Assembly: GCA_009911175.1 (NCBI GenBank)
Contig: QXWX01000004.1
Coordinates: 1-64,000 of the forward strand
From: Lachnospiraceae bacterium
GTDB taxonomy: Bacteria; Bacillota_A; Clostridia; Lachnospirales; Lachnospiraceae
DNA length: 64,000 nt
Direction: 5' to 3'
In this document: one piece after another, positions 12,475 to 20,997 of the stretch
Layout: the number at the start of each line of letters is the position of its first letter
Position numbering within the stretch: the stretch's first letter is position 1
Made by a program: the position numbers and the translations under genes
Notes under the pieces: generated by a model
The model's input: the letters and a program-made list of their open reading frames with translations, nothing else
Databases searched by the model: none
Told to the model about the DNA's origin: nothing

Positions 12475-12843
12475 AAGGGCGCTTGTGAAGTTTATCCAGC
12501 CCCATTTGCAGTGAATCTTAATGCGAATGATAAGATATGGGTAGAGCCCGATATTTCTGTTATTTGTGATAAAGATAAGCTGTCAGACCGTGGATGTGAC
12601 GGAGCCCCAGACTGGATCATAGAGATTGTATCGCCAAGCAGTACCCGGACAGATTGTGCAATCAAATTATTCAAATACCGTACTGCCAAAGTCCGGGAAT
12701 ATTGGATCGTAAACCCCATGAAGAAAGTTGTCCAGACCTATGTATTTGAAGGCGAAGAAGATGCAAACCTGTATTCTTTCGATGATGAAATACCGGTTTA
12801 CATTTTTAATGATTTGACTATTAAAATCTCTGATTTACTGTAA
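12301..12843 (+). CDS. Uma2-family (DUF820) restriction endonuclease-like protein
   Basis: 180 aa from ATG 12301 (GAAAGGACG upstream). PD-(D/E)xK-type core: EPDISVICDKDKL, then PDWIIEIVSPSSTRTD with the family-typical Glu-Ile-Val-Ser-Pro-Ser, then KLFKYRTAKVREYWIVNP. The role of Uma2 proteins is poorly known. It is the last cargo gene before the integrase. Confidence 0.85.
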   Translation: MPLPQKQVYTSEDYWNLPDGQRAELIDGKLYAMVPPNRIHQKLVSRLTQTIGSFIDSNKGACEVYPAPFAVNLNANDKIWVEPDISVICDKDKLSDRGCDGAPDWIIEIVSPSSTRTDCAIKLFKYRTAKVREYWIVNPMKKVVQTYVFEGEEDANLYSFDDEIPVYIFNDLTIKISDLL

Positions 12844-12851
12844 TAAACGAA

Positions 12852-12880
12852 AACCGCCCCTGCGCCAACAGGAACGGCCT
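12852..12880 (-). terminator. Minus-strand terminator-like hairpin
   Basis: Read leftward, CCGTTCCTG pairs with CAGGGGCGG (two G-T pairs) and is followed by TTTTCGTTTATT. It could insulate the cargo region from leftward read-through. Confidence 0.4.
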
Positions 12881-12913
12881 TCACCTTGGTAACCATGTCA
12901 TGTACAAGTGCAC

Positions 12914-12950
12914 GTGATATAATCCCAAAAATCCAAAAGGATTATATCAC
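12914..12950. repeat. Perfect 12-bp inverted repeat before the integrase
   Basis: GTGATATAATCC (12914-12925) and its exact complement (12939-12950) with a 13-base loop; flanks GTGCAC and CCTGCAC partly extend the symmetry. It could be an integrase operator, a terminator for Uma2 or a recombination-related site. Confidence 0.6.
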
Positions 12951-13017
12951 ACCTGCACCTGTTTTGGCAAGGTGCTATTTTTATACTTATTTTTATATAC
13001 TGTACAAGGAGCGTGAT

Positions 13018-14568
13018 ATGATGTCATACTGTATCTATTTAAGGAAGTCACGCAAGGATCTGGAAGCCGAGCAGCACGGCGACGGCGAAACCCTTGCGCG
13101 CCATGAACAAACCCTTCTTTCCCTCGCCAGGCAGAAAAAACTCATTATCGGAAATATTTACCGTGAGATTGTTTCCGGGGAAACCATCGCCGCCCGTCCG
13201 GTGATGCAGCAGCTTCTCCATGAAGTAGAACAGGGCTTATGGGACGGCGTGCTGGTCATGGAAGTGGAGCGTCTGGCCAGAGGTGATACCATCGACCAGG
13301 GAATTGTCCAAAGGGCCTTCCAGTATTCCAATACACTGATTGTGACTCCGCTGAAAACTTATGACCCGGCAAATGAATTTGACGAAGAATATTTTGAATT
13401 TGGTCTGTTCATGTCCCGCCGGGAATATAAAACCATCAAACGCCGGATGCAGGCTGGCCGCTATTCTGCCGCGCAGGAAGGCAAATGGCCGTTCAATGTT
13501 GCGCCATACGGCTTCCGCCGTGTAAAGCTGGAGCAGGAAAAGGGCTGGACCTTAGAACTGGATGAACAGGAAGCTCCTGTTGTCCGTCTCATATTTAGCC
13601 TGTTTACCGGTCCATCAAGGATCGGCATTACCTATATCAAACGGAATCTGAATCTGCAGGGAATCCGCCCCAGGAAGTCGCAGAAATGGACAGACAGCAC
13701 CATCCGTGATATTCTCCGTAATGAGGTCTACGATCAAAAAGTCGCAATCGGCCAGCGAAAAGTGACTATGCAGATTGTGGACGGAATGCCGGTCAAGAGC
13801 CGCCCCCGGAGCAGCGACTATACGTCCGTAGAGGCCCGGCATCCCCGGATGATCGATCACGAGGTTTTTCTTGAAGCCCAAAGCTATCTCGGACTCGGCG
13901 CCCCGAAGCCCCCGGAATCCTACGGCATAAAAAATCCGCTTGCCGGTCTAATTGTCTGCAGCGAATGCAGGCGGAAAATGTACCGCCGCCCGGCCTCCAA
14001 AAGTAAAGGCGGCGCCCCCTACGATGTCCTGATGTGCAAAACTGACGGCTGTCCTACGATCGGCAGCAAGCTGGATCTGGTCGAGAAAAAGCTGATAGAC
14101 TGTCTCTCTGACTGGGTGTCCGGATACCAGATTCACGCTCCGGTACACAAAAGCCTGATTCCGGAAAAAACACAGGTATTAAAACGAATACGTGCGGATC
14201 ATGGGAAATTAATGCTTCAGAAAGAAAAGCTGTATGATTTCCTGGAAAGCGGTGTGTACACCACGGAAATTTTCCTGGAACGTTCCGGTAGGCTCCAGGA
14301 ACAGATCCGCCAGTCCGAAGAGCACATCCGGGATCTGGAAGAGGACTTGAAAAAAGAACAGCTGCGTGAAGACAATATCAACAATTTTATTCCTGCGTGC
14401 CAGAGCCTGCTCAGCTGCTATTGGGATCTCTCTGATCAGGAACGCAATAAAGCCCTGAGACTGCTCCTGGAATCTGTAGAGTACAGGAAACTCACTAAAA
14501 ATAAACGCGGCGAAAAGGAAAAAGCCACGTTTGAACTGTCTATAAAGCCGCGGATTCCTCGTAATTAG
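13018..14568 (+). CDS. Large serine recombinase (integrase)
   Basis: 516 aa from ATG 13018 (AAGGAG 6 bases upstream; ATG 13021 is an alternative). Resolvase domain with nucleophile Ser11 in YLRKSRKD and downstream EVERLARG/ISRR-like catalytic region; recombinase domain (GITYIKRNLNLQGI...WTDSTIRDILRNEVY); zinc-ribbon starting near residue 314 (CSECRRKM...CKTDGCP); C-terminal coiled coil. It would insert and excise the element site-specifically. It ends 36 bp before the interrupted cotJC remnant, marking the right end of the element. Confidence 0.93.
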   Translation: MMSYCIYLRKSRKDLEAEQHGDGETLARHEQTLLSLARQKKLIIGNIYREIVSGETIAARPVMQQLLHEVEQGLWDGVLVMEVERLARGDTIDQGIVQRAFQYSNTLIVTPLKTYDPANEFDEEYFEFGLFMSRREYKTIKRRMQAGRYSAAQEGKWPFNVAPYGFRRVKLEQEKGWTLELDEQEAPVVRLIFSLFTGPSRIGITYIKRNLNLQGIRPRKSQKWTDSTIRDILRNEVYDQKVAIGQRKVTMQIVDGMPVKSRPRSSDYTSVEARHPRMIDHEVFLEAQSYLGLGAPKPPESYGIKNPLAGLIVCSECRRKMYRRPASKSKGGAPYDVLMCKTDGCPTIGSKLDLVEKKLIDCLSDWVSGYQIHAPVHKSLIPEKTQVLKRIRADHGKLMLQKEKLYDFLESGVYTTEIFLERSGRLQEQIRQSEEHIRDLEEDLKKEQLREDNINNFIPACQSLLSCYWDLSDQERNKALRLLLESVEYRKLTKNKRGEKEKATFELSIKPRIPRN

Positions 14569-14604
14569 CGGCTTCTCCCTCATTTCCACCTTTTACGGGA
14601 TAAC

Positions 14605-15030
14605 GAACTAGCCCATATGGAGATTGTCTGCGCAATCGTTCACCAACTGACCAGAAACCTGTCTCCGGAAGAACTGAAAAAATCCGGTTTCGACAAATAT
14701 TATGTAGACCACACACTCGCACTTTGGCCCCAGTCAGCAGGCGGGGCGCCATGGACCGCAACCTACTTCCAATCCAAGGGCGATCCGATCACGGATCTGC
14801 ATGAAGATATGGCGGCCGAACAGAAAGCCAGAACTACCTATGAGAATATCCTCCGACTCATAAAAGACCCGGAAGTATGCGACCCGATCCGGTTCCTGCG
14901 TGAGCGCGAGGTGGTGCATTATCAGCGTTTCGGTGAAAGCCTCCGAATCGTACAGGATCATCTGGACAGCAAGAACTTCTACGCATTCAATCCGGCATTT
15001 GATATGTCGTCAGACTGCGGATGTAGATAA
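14605..15030 (+). pseudogene. cotJC: 3' part of interrupted manganese catalase / CotJC gene
   Basis: The frame from 14605 reads ELAHMEIVCAIVHQLTRN and continues through SGFDKYYVDHTLALWP, MAAEQKARTTYENILRLI and REREVVHYQRFGESL to the end, matching the C-terminal two thirds of CotJC/Mn-catalase with its metal-ligand Glu/His residues (AHME, AEQKAR, REREVVHYQRF). The N-terminal third is missing: upstream of 14605 is the integrase region. The rest of the gene is expected at the other end of the element, outside this window. A strong terminator follows. Confidence 0.85.
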
Positions 15031-15045
15031 ATAACAGATAAATTC

Positions 15046-15095
15046 AATGCTGCCGTAGGAGCTGTTGATAAATAGCTCCTATGGCAGCATTTTTG
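15046..15095 (+). terminator. Rho-independent terminator of cotJC
   Basis: An 18-bp stem with one G-T pair (15046-15063 with 15074-15091) is followed by T5. Confidence 0.85.
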
Positions 15096-15187
15096 CTCTG
15101 ACACAATCATGGAATCTATATGATCTCCAACACAATCCGGATCATATCCAGGAACATATCCTGACATCTCGTCTCCCGTCCTTTTTA

Positions 15188-16303
15188 TCATTTGGAAAGC
15201 AGATCTTCTGCCACCTCAGCAATGATCTTCTCAAAGTCCCCTTCAAAAATCTTCATTGAGCAGCTGAACATCAGATTGCATGGATAATTAAAATTCTCCA
15301 CATTACTGCCCGTATGATCCCGGTATTCCTTGTCTGCGCCAAGGTGCGGGATCTTTTCTATCATAGGTGAAGCATCGTCCATATATCCGTACAGTTTCTT
15401 ACCAAGCTGAAATCCCATTCCGCACTCAAAGCCTACGTCATTGTTTACCTCATATCCACGGTAATTATTTAAATCTGCAACAATCACGTCACAGTTCCTG
15501 ACATGCTGCTGGAAATTATCAAACAGATTTTGTGCCCACACATAGGGGTTCTCTGTCTCCATCTGCTCCACTCCTGCTGCCCAGTCCACCGGTGAAAATG
15601 CCTGCATCCCATATTTTGCGCAGATCTCCTTCATTTTTCCAAAAATTTCCTGCGCATTTTCCTGGTAACGCCCGACTCCTGCCAGGTATACCAGCGGCTT
15701 CTCCCCGGATTTTTCCGTGCGGGCCCTGGAGCGGTCCACATAGTATCCTCTCCGGGCTTTAAATTTACTTTCTTCTTCCTTATCAAGGATCATCATCTGC
15801 AGACAGTCCTCGAAGCTGCCCTCCACAATCTTTGTGGAACCAATGATCGTGGGGGCAAAGGGAAGCTGCCCGTAAAACGGATGATTTCCAAATTCATCTG
15901 TGACTTTCCCGTCCTGAAGCCTTGTGTTCGGATTTTTCGTGGCAAAACTCCGTTTATCCCTGGTGTAACCATAGCATTTTGCACCCTTTGCATAGGCCAT
16001 TCCCAGTTCGTAGACAGTCCCGCTGTCCGGCTCCGCCCCTCTGTAGGCCTCCAAGTCTGCCACGATCGCCGTGGTGTCCAGCATGACCTTTTCCAGGTTT
16101 GCAAAGATACTGTCCGCCCGCTTCTGCAGATTCGGATTTTCCATATCCAGCGGATCGCTGTTAGGAAGCGTCACCGAAAATCCAAGCGCCTCCGCCCGGG
16201 CCTTCATCGCCCCAAGGGCATCATAGCCATACGTGTAAAAACATTCCGGCCCCGCGATGTATAACGCTTCGTCACTAACCAAAGAATACTGATATCTATA
16301 CAT
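15188..16303 (-). CDS. Tandem nucleoside 2-deoxyribosyltransferase-like protein
   Basis: 371 aa from ATG 16303 (GGAGG upstream). It contains two copies of the NDT fold: ALYIAGPE...TAIVADLEAYRG...VYELGMAYAKGAKCYGY and PLVYLAGVG...DVIVADLNNYRG...GFECGMGFQLGKKLYGY. The Glu expected to be nucleophile is present in both (E99, E293). NDTs are usually single-domain ~150-aa hexamers, so the fusion is unusual. It is the last gene of the long leftward catabolic cluster, next to a nucleoside hydrolase. It may transfer or hydrolyse a (deoxy)ribosyl group. Confidence 0.82.
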   Translation of the reverse strand: MYRYQYSLVSDEALYIAGPECFYTYGYDALGAMKARAEALGFSVTLPNSDPLDMENPNLQKRADSIFANLEKVMLDTTAIVADLEAYRGAEPDSGTVYELGMAYAKGAKCYGYTRDKRSFATKNPNTRLQDGKVTDEFGNHPFYGQLPFAPTIIGSTKIVEGSFEDCLQMMILDKEEESKFKARRGYYVDRSRARTEKSGEKPLVYLAGVGRYQENAQEIFGKMKEICAKYGMQAFSPVDWAAGVEQMETENPYVWAQNLFDNFQQHVRNCDVIVADLNNYRGYEVNNDVGFECGMGFQLGKKLYGYMDDASPMIEKIPHLGADKEYRDHTGSNVENFNYPCNLMFSCSMKIFEGDFEKIIAEVAEDLLSK

Positions 16304-16417
16304 CCTTTTTTCCTCCAATCCTATCAACTCCCGAACCTTCCTCACACAACTTGACCTTCGGCTTTATGTCGGAGCAGCAAAAGTCAAAAGTATCCGGGAG
16401 TCTTTAAATTCCTGTTC

Positions 16418-17365
16418 TTATTTGAGTACCAGCTCCAGCAGCATCTGCAGGAATCTCCCGCAGTCCGCGCTGCATCCCACCTGGATCAGCGGAAGCTGCT
16501 CCCATACAAAATGATGTCTCCGGTCAATGACCGTCATCCCCAGAGTCAGCCCGTCCTTTGTCTCCACTCCTACATGGGCCTCCATGGTCTCTACCAGAGT
16601 CGGGTCAATGGCGTAGGCCACCGCCATACAGTCAATCACGGTACAGTACGCGTCAAAGCCTCTCTTCTTCACGAAGCGGATCGCATTTGCCAGAAAATCA
16701 GCTTCCTTCTTATCACTCTCTTCCAGCCGCTTCACATCCTCATCGCTGAAATTTACATCAAAATAAGTTGCCACATCCAGCCCCAGCGCCACCAGCCTGA
16801 CGCCGGACTCATAGACCACCTTTGCAGCCTCCGGATCTACATACACATTCCACTCGCTCTGGGGCGTATCTCCGGTCGCGTTTAAAAAGGCATATTTGTT
16901 GAGTCCGAACGCACCGGAAATGGCAATGATCTCGGGAATCATTTCCTTGATCTCCGGAGCCTTGATCATGGCCATGGCGATATTGCTCATAGGACCTGTC
17001 GCGATCAGCGTCACCTCTCCCGGATTTGCCTTCACCAATTCAATGATCAGATCCACCGCGTCCAAATCTGCCAGCGGCATTGAGGGTTCCGGCAGATAAG
17101 CCTCTGCCTGTCCGTCCTTTCCATGGGTAAATGGATCCGGCGGGGATTTGCGGATGATGGGGCCGGCCATGCCGCGGGCAGCGGGAATGTCCGTCCTTCC
17201 CAACAGTTCCAGTACCTTTCTTGCATTTTTACTCGTCACATCCACCGGGTAATTTCCATTGACAGTCGTGACAGCCAGTACATCCAGCGCCTCCGACTTG
17301 ACCGCCATGACAATGGCCATAGAGTCATCCATACCCGGATCGCAATCCAATATGATCTTCTTCAT
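16418..17365 (-). CDS. Inosine-uridine preferring nucleoside hydrolase family
   Basis: 315 aa. The calcium-binding signature DCDPGMDDSMA opens the protein, followed by ARKVLELLGRTDIPAARG, ATGPMSNIAMAMIKAPEI and the late catalytic-region YCTVIDCMAVAYAIDPT. It would hydrolyse the N-glycosidic bond of a ribonucleoside to base and ribose. Sits in the nucleoside-related leftward operon. Confidence 0.92.
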   Translation of the reverse strand: MKKIILDCDPGMDDSMAIVMAVKSEALDVLAVTTVNGNYPVDVTSKNARKVLELLGRTDIPAARGMAGPIIRKSPPDPFTHGKDGQAEAYLPEPSMPLADLDAVDLIIELVKANPGEVTLIATGPMSNIAMAMIKAPEIKEMIPEIIAISGAFGLNKYAFLNATGDTPQSEWNVYVDPEAAKVVYESGVRLVALGLDVATYFDVNFSDEDVKRLEESDKKEADFLANAIRFVKKRGFDAYCTVIDCMAVAYAIDPTLVETMEAHVGVETKDGLTLGMTVIDRRHHFVWEQLPLIQVGCSADCGRFLQMLLELVLK

Positions 17366-17450
17366 CTTCGTTTCCTTTCCTTATATTAACTGAATCTATC
17401 CCAGCGCCCTCTCAGACCGCAGCTGTCAAATATCTGCCGCTGCTGTCTAT

Positions 17451-17858
17451 CTATTTATCACTGAATACCTTCACAAAATATTCTCTGTCCCTGGGCCCGT
17501 CAAATTCCAGAAAATAAATTCCCTGGGATCCGCCCAGCAGCAGCTTCCCTTCATGTACGATAAAGCTGTTTGAAATCCCAAGCAGCGCGGATTTCACATG
17601 TCCCGCGGCATCCTGGGGGGTATCATGCTGGTGCTTAAAGTCCACCCTCGTAGGGATCAGCCGGCAGATCTCCTCGTCCAGATCCACAAACCCGTCCGGA
17701 TCCCACGGTGAAAATACCGTAATGCCTGCCGTAGAATGAGGATTATATACAATGCAGATCCCCTCCTCTACACCGCTCTCTTCTACCGCCTGTCTGACTT
17801 CCTTTGTAATATCATATACATCGTTATACTTTGTCTTGATTTTATAATGTTTCAGCAT
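17451..17858 (-). CDS. YjbQ family protein (UPF0047)
   Basis: 135 aa, GCAGGAGGAACAGG upstream. Family features: NPHSTAGITVF, the metal-binding-type His in KHQHDTPQDAAGHVKSALLG, and LLLGGSQGIYFLEFDGPRDR. Some members have weak thiamin phosphate synthase activity; the physiological role is unclear. Its presence inside a nucleoside catabolic operon suggests a specific substrate there. Confidence 0.9.
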   Translation of the reverse strand: MLKHYKIKTKYNDVYDITKEVRQAVEESGVEEGICIVYNPHSTAGITVFSPWDPDGFVDLDEEICRLIPTRVDFKHQHDTPQDAAGHVKSALLGISNSFIVHEGKLLLGGSQGIYFLEFDGPRDREYFVKVFSDK

Positions 17859-17956
17859 CCTGTTCCTCCTGCCGTCATCCTTCCCCTGTCTGCAGGGCGC
17901 CCGTCCCGGAAAACAATGCCTTCCCGGCCGGTGCGGGCGCCGTACCTTTGTCAGCT

Positions 17957-19093
17957 CTATACCATGATCTCACTCTCCGTTACACCGGCCCCGTTTTTGC
18001 TGAACGACCAGTCCCCTTCGCAGCCTCTTCCGTATTCCTCCCCGGTCAGTTCCGCAATATACGCCGCAATCAGGCATACCGGCGCGAACTGGGTCAGGGG
18101 CATGGTGATAGGATATTCCGGCTTCGGTACCTGAATATAAATTGCCTGCTCTCCTCCGAAATCCTCCGCACTTCCATCCGTGATGACTACCAGAGGTCTG
18201 TGCAGCACGTTGGCGTATTTCACCATCTCCCTTGCGCGGCTGTGCCCGGGGCTCGTCGTATTGGCAACCACCACCGTCCCCATTTCCCTTGCATTTCTAG
18301 CAAAAAAATTCAAATGGAACCATTCCTCGGTGTTAATATGCATGGCAAATTTTCCGGTTGCCTCCAGAATCTTTGCCTGCCCGAACCAGGCCGCCGCATA
18401 GTCAAAGCCGGAACCTACAAAGTCATAGCACGGGAATCCCTGCCACTCCTCTGCCACAGTCTGGCAGACTGTCTTCATCTCCGGAAGCAACGTTCGGAGC
18501 AGTTCCCCCTGTCTCCGGATATCCCTTCGGTAATCCATGGCCTGATCCATGGTATACTGATGCCTCACTTCGCCGAACCGGATTGCCAGCAGCAGCAGAG
18601 ACATCACGCTCACCAGATAGCTCCGGGTTCCGGGCGCGCTCTCAAAAGCCGGGATATTCAGCTTTAAAATCTTATCCGAATGGATTCCCAGCGGGGACTC
18701 TTCATTTCCCGTCACTCCCAGCACGAAACATCCATGCTTTCCGGCCCTCTGTACAGCTTCCGACACCCTGGCCCCGGTACCCGAATTGCTGACAGCGATC
18801 ACCAGCGGGTTCCGGCAGTCTATTCCTAAGTGCCTCTCACAGTAAAACCGTCCCAGTTCTATGGCAGTCACCACCTCCGTAGGAATACCGGTCAGCATTT
18901 CAAAAGCATGCTTTGTAGCCATTGCAGCTGCCAGGGAATCCCCGCATCCAGTCAATACGATTCTCTGAATATTGTAGATTTCCTGAAACGAAAGGACCTT
19001 TCTTGTCTTTGGTTCCAGGTCGTCATACTGCTGTTCCATCAATTCCGGCAGACTTTCTACCTGTCTGCTCATGGGATTATCATATTTTTTCAT
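17957..19093 (-). CDS. SIS-domain sugar isomerase/deglycase-like protein
   Basis: 378 aa from ATG 19093 (AAAGGAAATC upstream), overlapping the preceding gene by 14 bp. Two SIS folds: IVLTGCGDSLAAAMATKHAFE with SNSGTGARVSEAV, and YDFVGSGFDYAAAWFGQAKILE with INTEEWFHLNFF. The layout resembles GlmS-isomerase/FrlB/AgaS proteins acting on sugar phosphates, so it may process the phosphorylated sugar made by the PfkB kinase. Confidence 0.82.
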   Translation of the reverse strand: MKKYDNPMSRQVESLPELMEQQYDDLEPKTRKVLSFQEIYNIQRIVLTGCGDSLAAAMATKHAFEMLTGIPTEVVTAIELGRFYCERHLGIDCRNPLVIAVSNSGTGARVSEAVQRAGKHGCFVLGVTGNEESPLGIHSDKILKLNIPAFESAPGTRSYLVSVMSLLLLAIRFGEVRHQYTMDQAMDYRRDIRRQGELLRTLLPEMKTVCQTVAEEWQGFPCYDFVGSGFDYAAAWFGQAKILEATGKFAMHINTEEWFHLNFFARNAREMGTVVVANTTSPGHSRAREMVKYANVLHRPLVVITDGSAEDFGGEQAIYIQVPKPEYPITMPLTQFAPVCLIAAYIAELTGEEYGRGCEGDWSFSKNGAGVTESEIMV

Positions 19094-20024
19094 CTTTGAT
19101 TTCCTTTCCATTACACAGTCCGGCATGCCAGTACCTTTTTCCGTGCTTCTCTTTTTGCCGATCCATTTCATTCAGCAGATAACATCCTTCCAGCGCGATC
19201 TCAATGGCAAAATTATGCCCGCTTCCCGCGTCAAATTTTTCACCGGTACACAGATTGTCCGCAACCGAACACACCGAACCGCCCCTTCTTCCAAAGAGCG
19301 CAGAAAGTGTCACGATGGCCGCGGATTCCCGGTCTCCGTTGAGCACCCCCGCCCGATTGTAGATCCCGGCAAATTCTATGTTCCAGGGCTGCATGTATCC
19401 TCCCACCCCGGGCCTTCCTCCGCCGATAAAATCACTGTCCACCGATACCGTAGTCCCCACATGGTACGGGGCGTTTAACCCCTCTGCCGCCTGAACCATG
19501 GCCGTCACTACCTCGTAGTGGCTGGCCGCGGGATAGGCCGCCGGGATATAAGCCTTTGTCATTCCTTCTTCTCTTACGATCCCGCTGGAAATGACTACAT
19601 CCCCCGGCTTCACTTCATCTCCGATCCCGCCGGACCCGCCTACACGCAGAAATGTATGGGCATCCGTGTATTCCATATAGTCATACAGGATCAGCTCCAT
19701 CTCCGGCGAACCGCTGCCTCCGCTGACGACTGTGATCCGTACTCCTTTGTACTCCCCGGTATAACTCGTAAACATACCGGAACTGCCGATCAGTTCCGAA
19801 TGTTCCATCTTGTCGGCAATGATCTTCGCCGGGTCGCAGTCATAAGCACACAATGGATCCCGCACTGTGACCAGCACAAAATCCCCCGCTTTCTCCGGGA
19901 TGATCTGTGTCAATGCCGGCCTGCCGTTGATGACCAGTCCCCTCTCCGGAACATTCTGATAATATTCATAGCGCTCCCGGATATTTTTTATAGATTGTTT
20001 TGCTCTGATCTTCTCACTTAACAT
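19080..20024 (-). CDS. Nucleoside phosphorylase (uridine phosphorylase-like)
   Basis: 314 aa. PNP/UDP family core: LRVGGSGGIGDEVKPGDVVISSG, the nucleoside-binding region with YNRAGVLNGDRESAA (ribose-binding Met replaced by a NGDRES motif) and SVADNLCTG. It would cleave a nucleoside with phosphate to ribose-1-phosphate and base. N-terminal ~60 residues are longer than in classical Udp. It starts 4 bp after the kinase stop. Confidence 0.85.
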   Translation of the reverse strand: MLSEKIRAKQSIKNIRERYEYYQNVPERGLVINGRPALTQIIPEKAGDFVLVTVRDPLCAYDCDPAKIIADKMEHSELIGSSGMFTSYTGEYKGVRITVVSGGSGSPEMELILYDYMEYTDAHTFLRVGGSGGIGDEVKPGDVVISSGIVREEGMTKAYIPAAYPAASHYEVVTAMVQAAEGLNAPYHVGTTVSVDSDFIGGGRPGVGGYMQPWNIEFAGIYNRAGVLNGDRESAAIVTLSALFGRRGGSVCSVADNLCTGEKFDAGSGHNFAIEIALEGCYLLNEMDRQKEKHGKRYWHAGLCNGKEIKDEKI

Positions 20025-20028
20025 GAAT

Positions 20029-20937
20029 TTACACCAGACCTTTCATATTTTTACAAATTGCCTTCTCCCATGCTTCTTTTCGCATTTCTTCGGTGATCTC
20101 TTCCGGAACGCCATACTGGGAGATGCACATCGCTGCGGAGATGCTTCCCATCCTTCCGCAGATTTCCGGAGAACGACCTTCTACCAGCCCGCACAGGACC
20201 GCACCTGTCGAACTGTTGCCGCCGCCTGTGGCATCCACCACCTGAACATCCGGCTGGGACAGCACCTCCACCACTTCATCCGCCGTGATCATAACCGCCC
20301 CCTTTGCCCCCTGGCGCAGGAAGATCAGTTCCAACCCCCAACTCCTGAGCTCTTCTATGATCTGCTCCCGGTCTGAGGTACCGAACAGGCTTTTCGCCTC
20401 TGTCATATTGATGGAAAATGCATGCAGTTGCCCCGCAATCTTTCTGACGTTTTCCAGATTTTCTTTTTGCGCGGCATCTGCGGCAATTTCCCACATGATC
20501 TTGCATGAGGAATCCTTCTTATTTTTCAAGAATCCATTCCAGAAGTCCGGATCCAAATTTCTGAAAATATACATTCCCTCTGCACTGTCCAGATACGGTA
20601 CTACCTCCTCCCCGGTTGTCTCCAAAGAGCGGAAATGTTCCAATCCAAGCGCCGGCGTTTCGATCCGCTCGCCGTCCGGGAAATATTCCACGATCGTATA
20701 CGGGGATCTGGCATCCTTGATCCGGAAGCCTTCCATGGAAATGTGATTCCTCCTGTACCATTCCCCATGCAGTTTTTCGTAATCCTCTCCGATCCCGGTC
20801 ACAGCCACAACCTGGTCGCTCCACAGCCTGAGACCGCACAGTGCATAGAAGCCGGCTCCGCCCGGGGCAATCTTCACATTTCCGTCCGGAAAATGTATTT
20901 CATCCGTAACAACGGCTGATACTACCACATATTTCAT
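20029..20937 (-). CDS. PfkB-family carbohydrate kinase with altered catalytic motif
   Basis: 302 aa from ATG 20937 (GGAGG 6 bases upstream). Ribokinase-like layout: APGGAGFYALCGLRLW substrate loop, SINMTEAKSLFG, LIFLRQGAKGAVM, and the anion-hole/catalytic segment DATGGGNSSTGAVLCGL. The usual GAGD is GGGN here (N241), replacing the catalytic base Asp by Asn. It could be a variant kinase or a binding protein. It lies between ADP-ribosylglycohydrolase and phosphorylase genes. Confidence 0.85.
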   Translation of the reverse strand: MKYVVVSAVVTDEIHFPDGNVKIAPGGAGFYALCGLRLWSDQVVAVTGIGEDYEKLHGEWYRRNHISMEGFRIKDARSPYTIVEYFPDGERIETPALGLEHFRSLETTGEEVVPYLDSAEGMYIFRNLDPDFWNGFLKNKKDSSCKIMWEIAADAAQKENLENVRKIAGQLHAFSINMTEAKSLFGTSDREQIIEELRSWGLELIFLRQGAKGAVMITADEVVEVLSQPDVQVVDATGGGNSSTGAVLCGLVEGRSPEICGRMGSISAAMCISQYGVPEEITEEMRKEAWEKAICKNMKGLV

Positions 20938-20997
20938 AAAAACCTCCAAATTTAACAGCCCTTTTCAGCCTCAAACAAGTTACTATTCACAGCGCCC

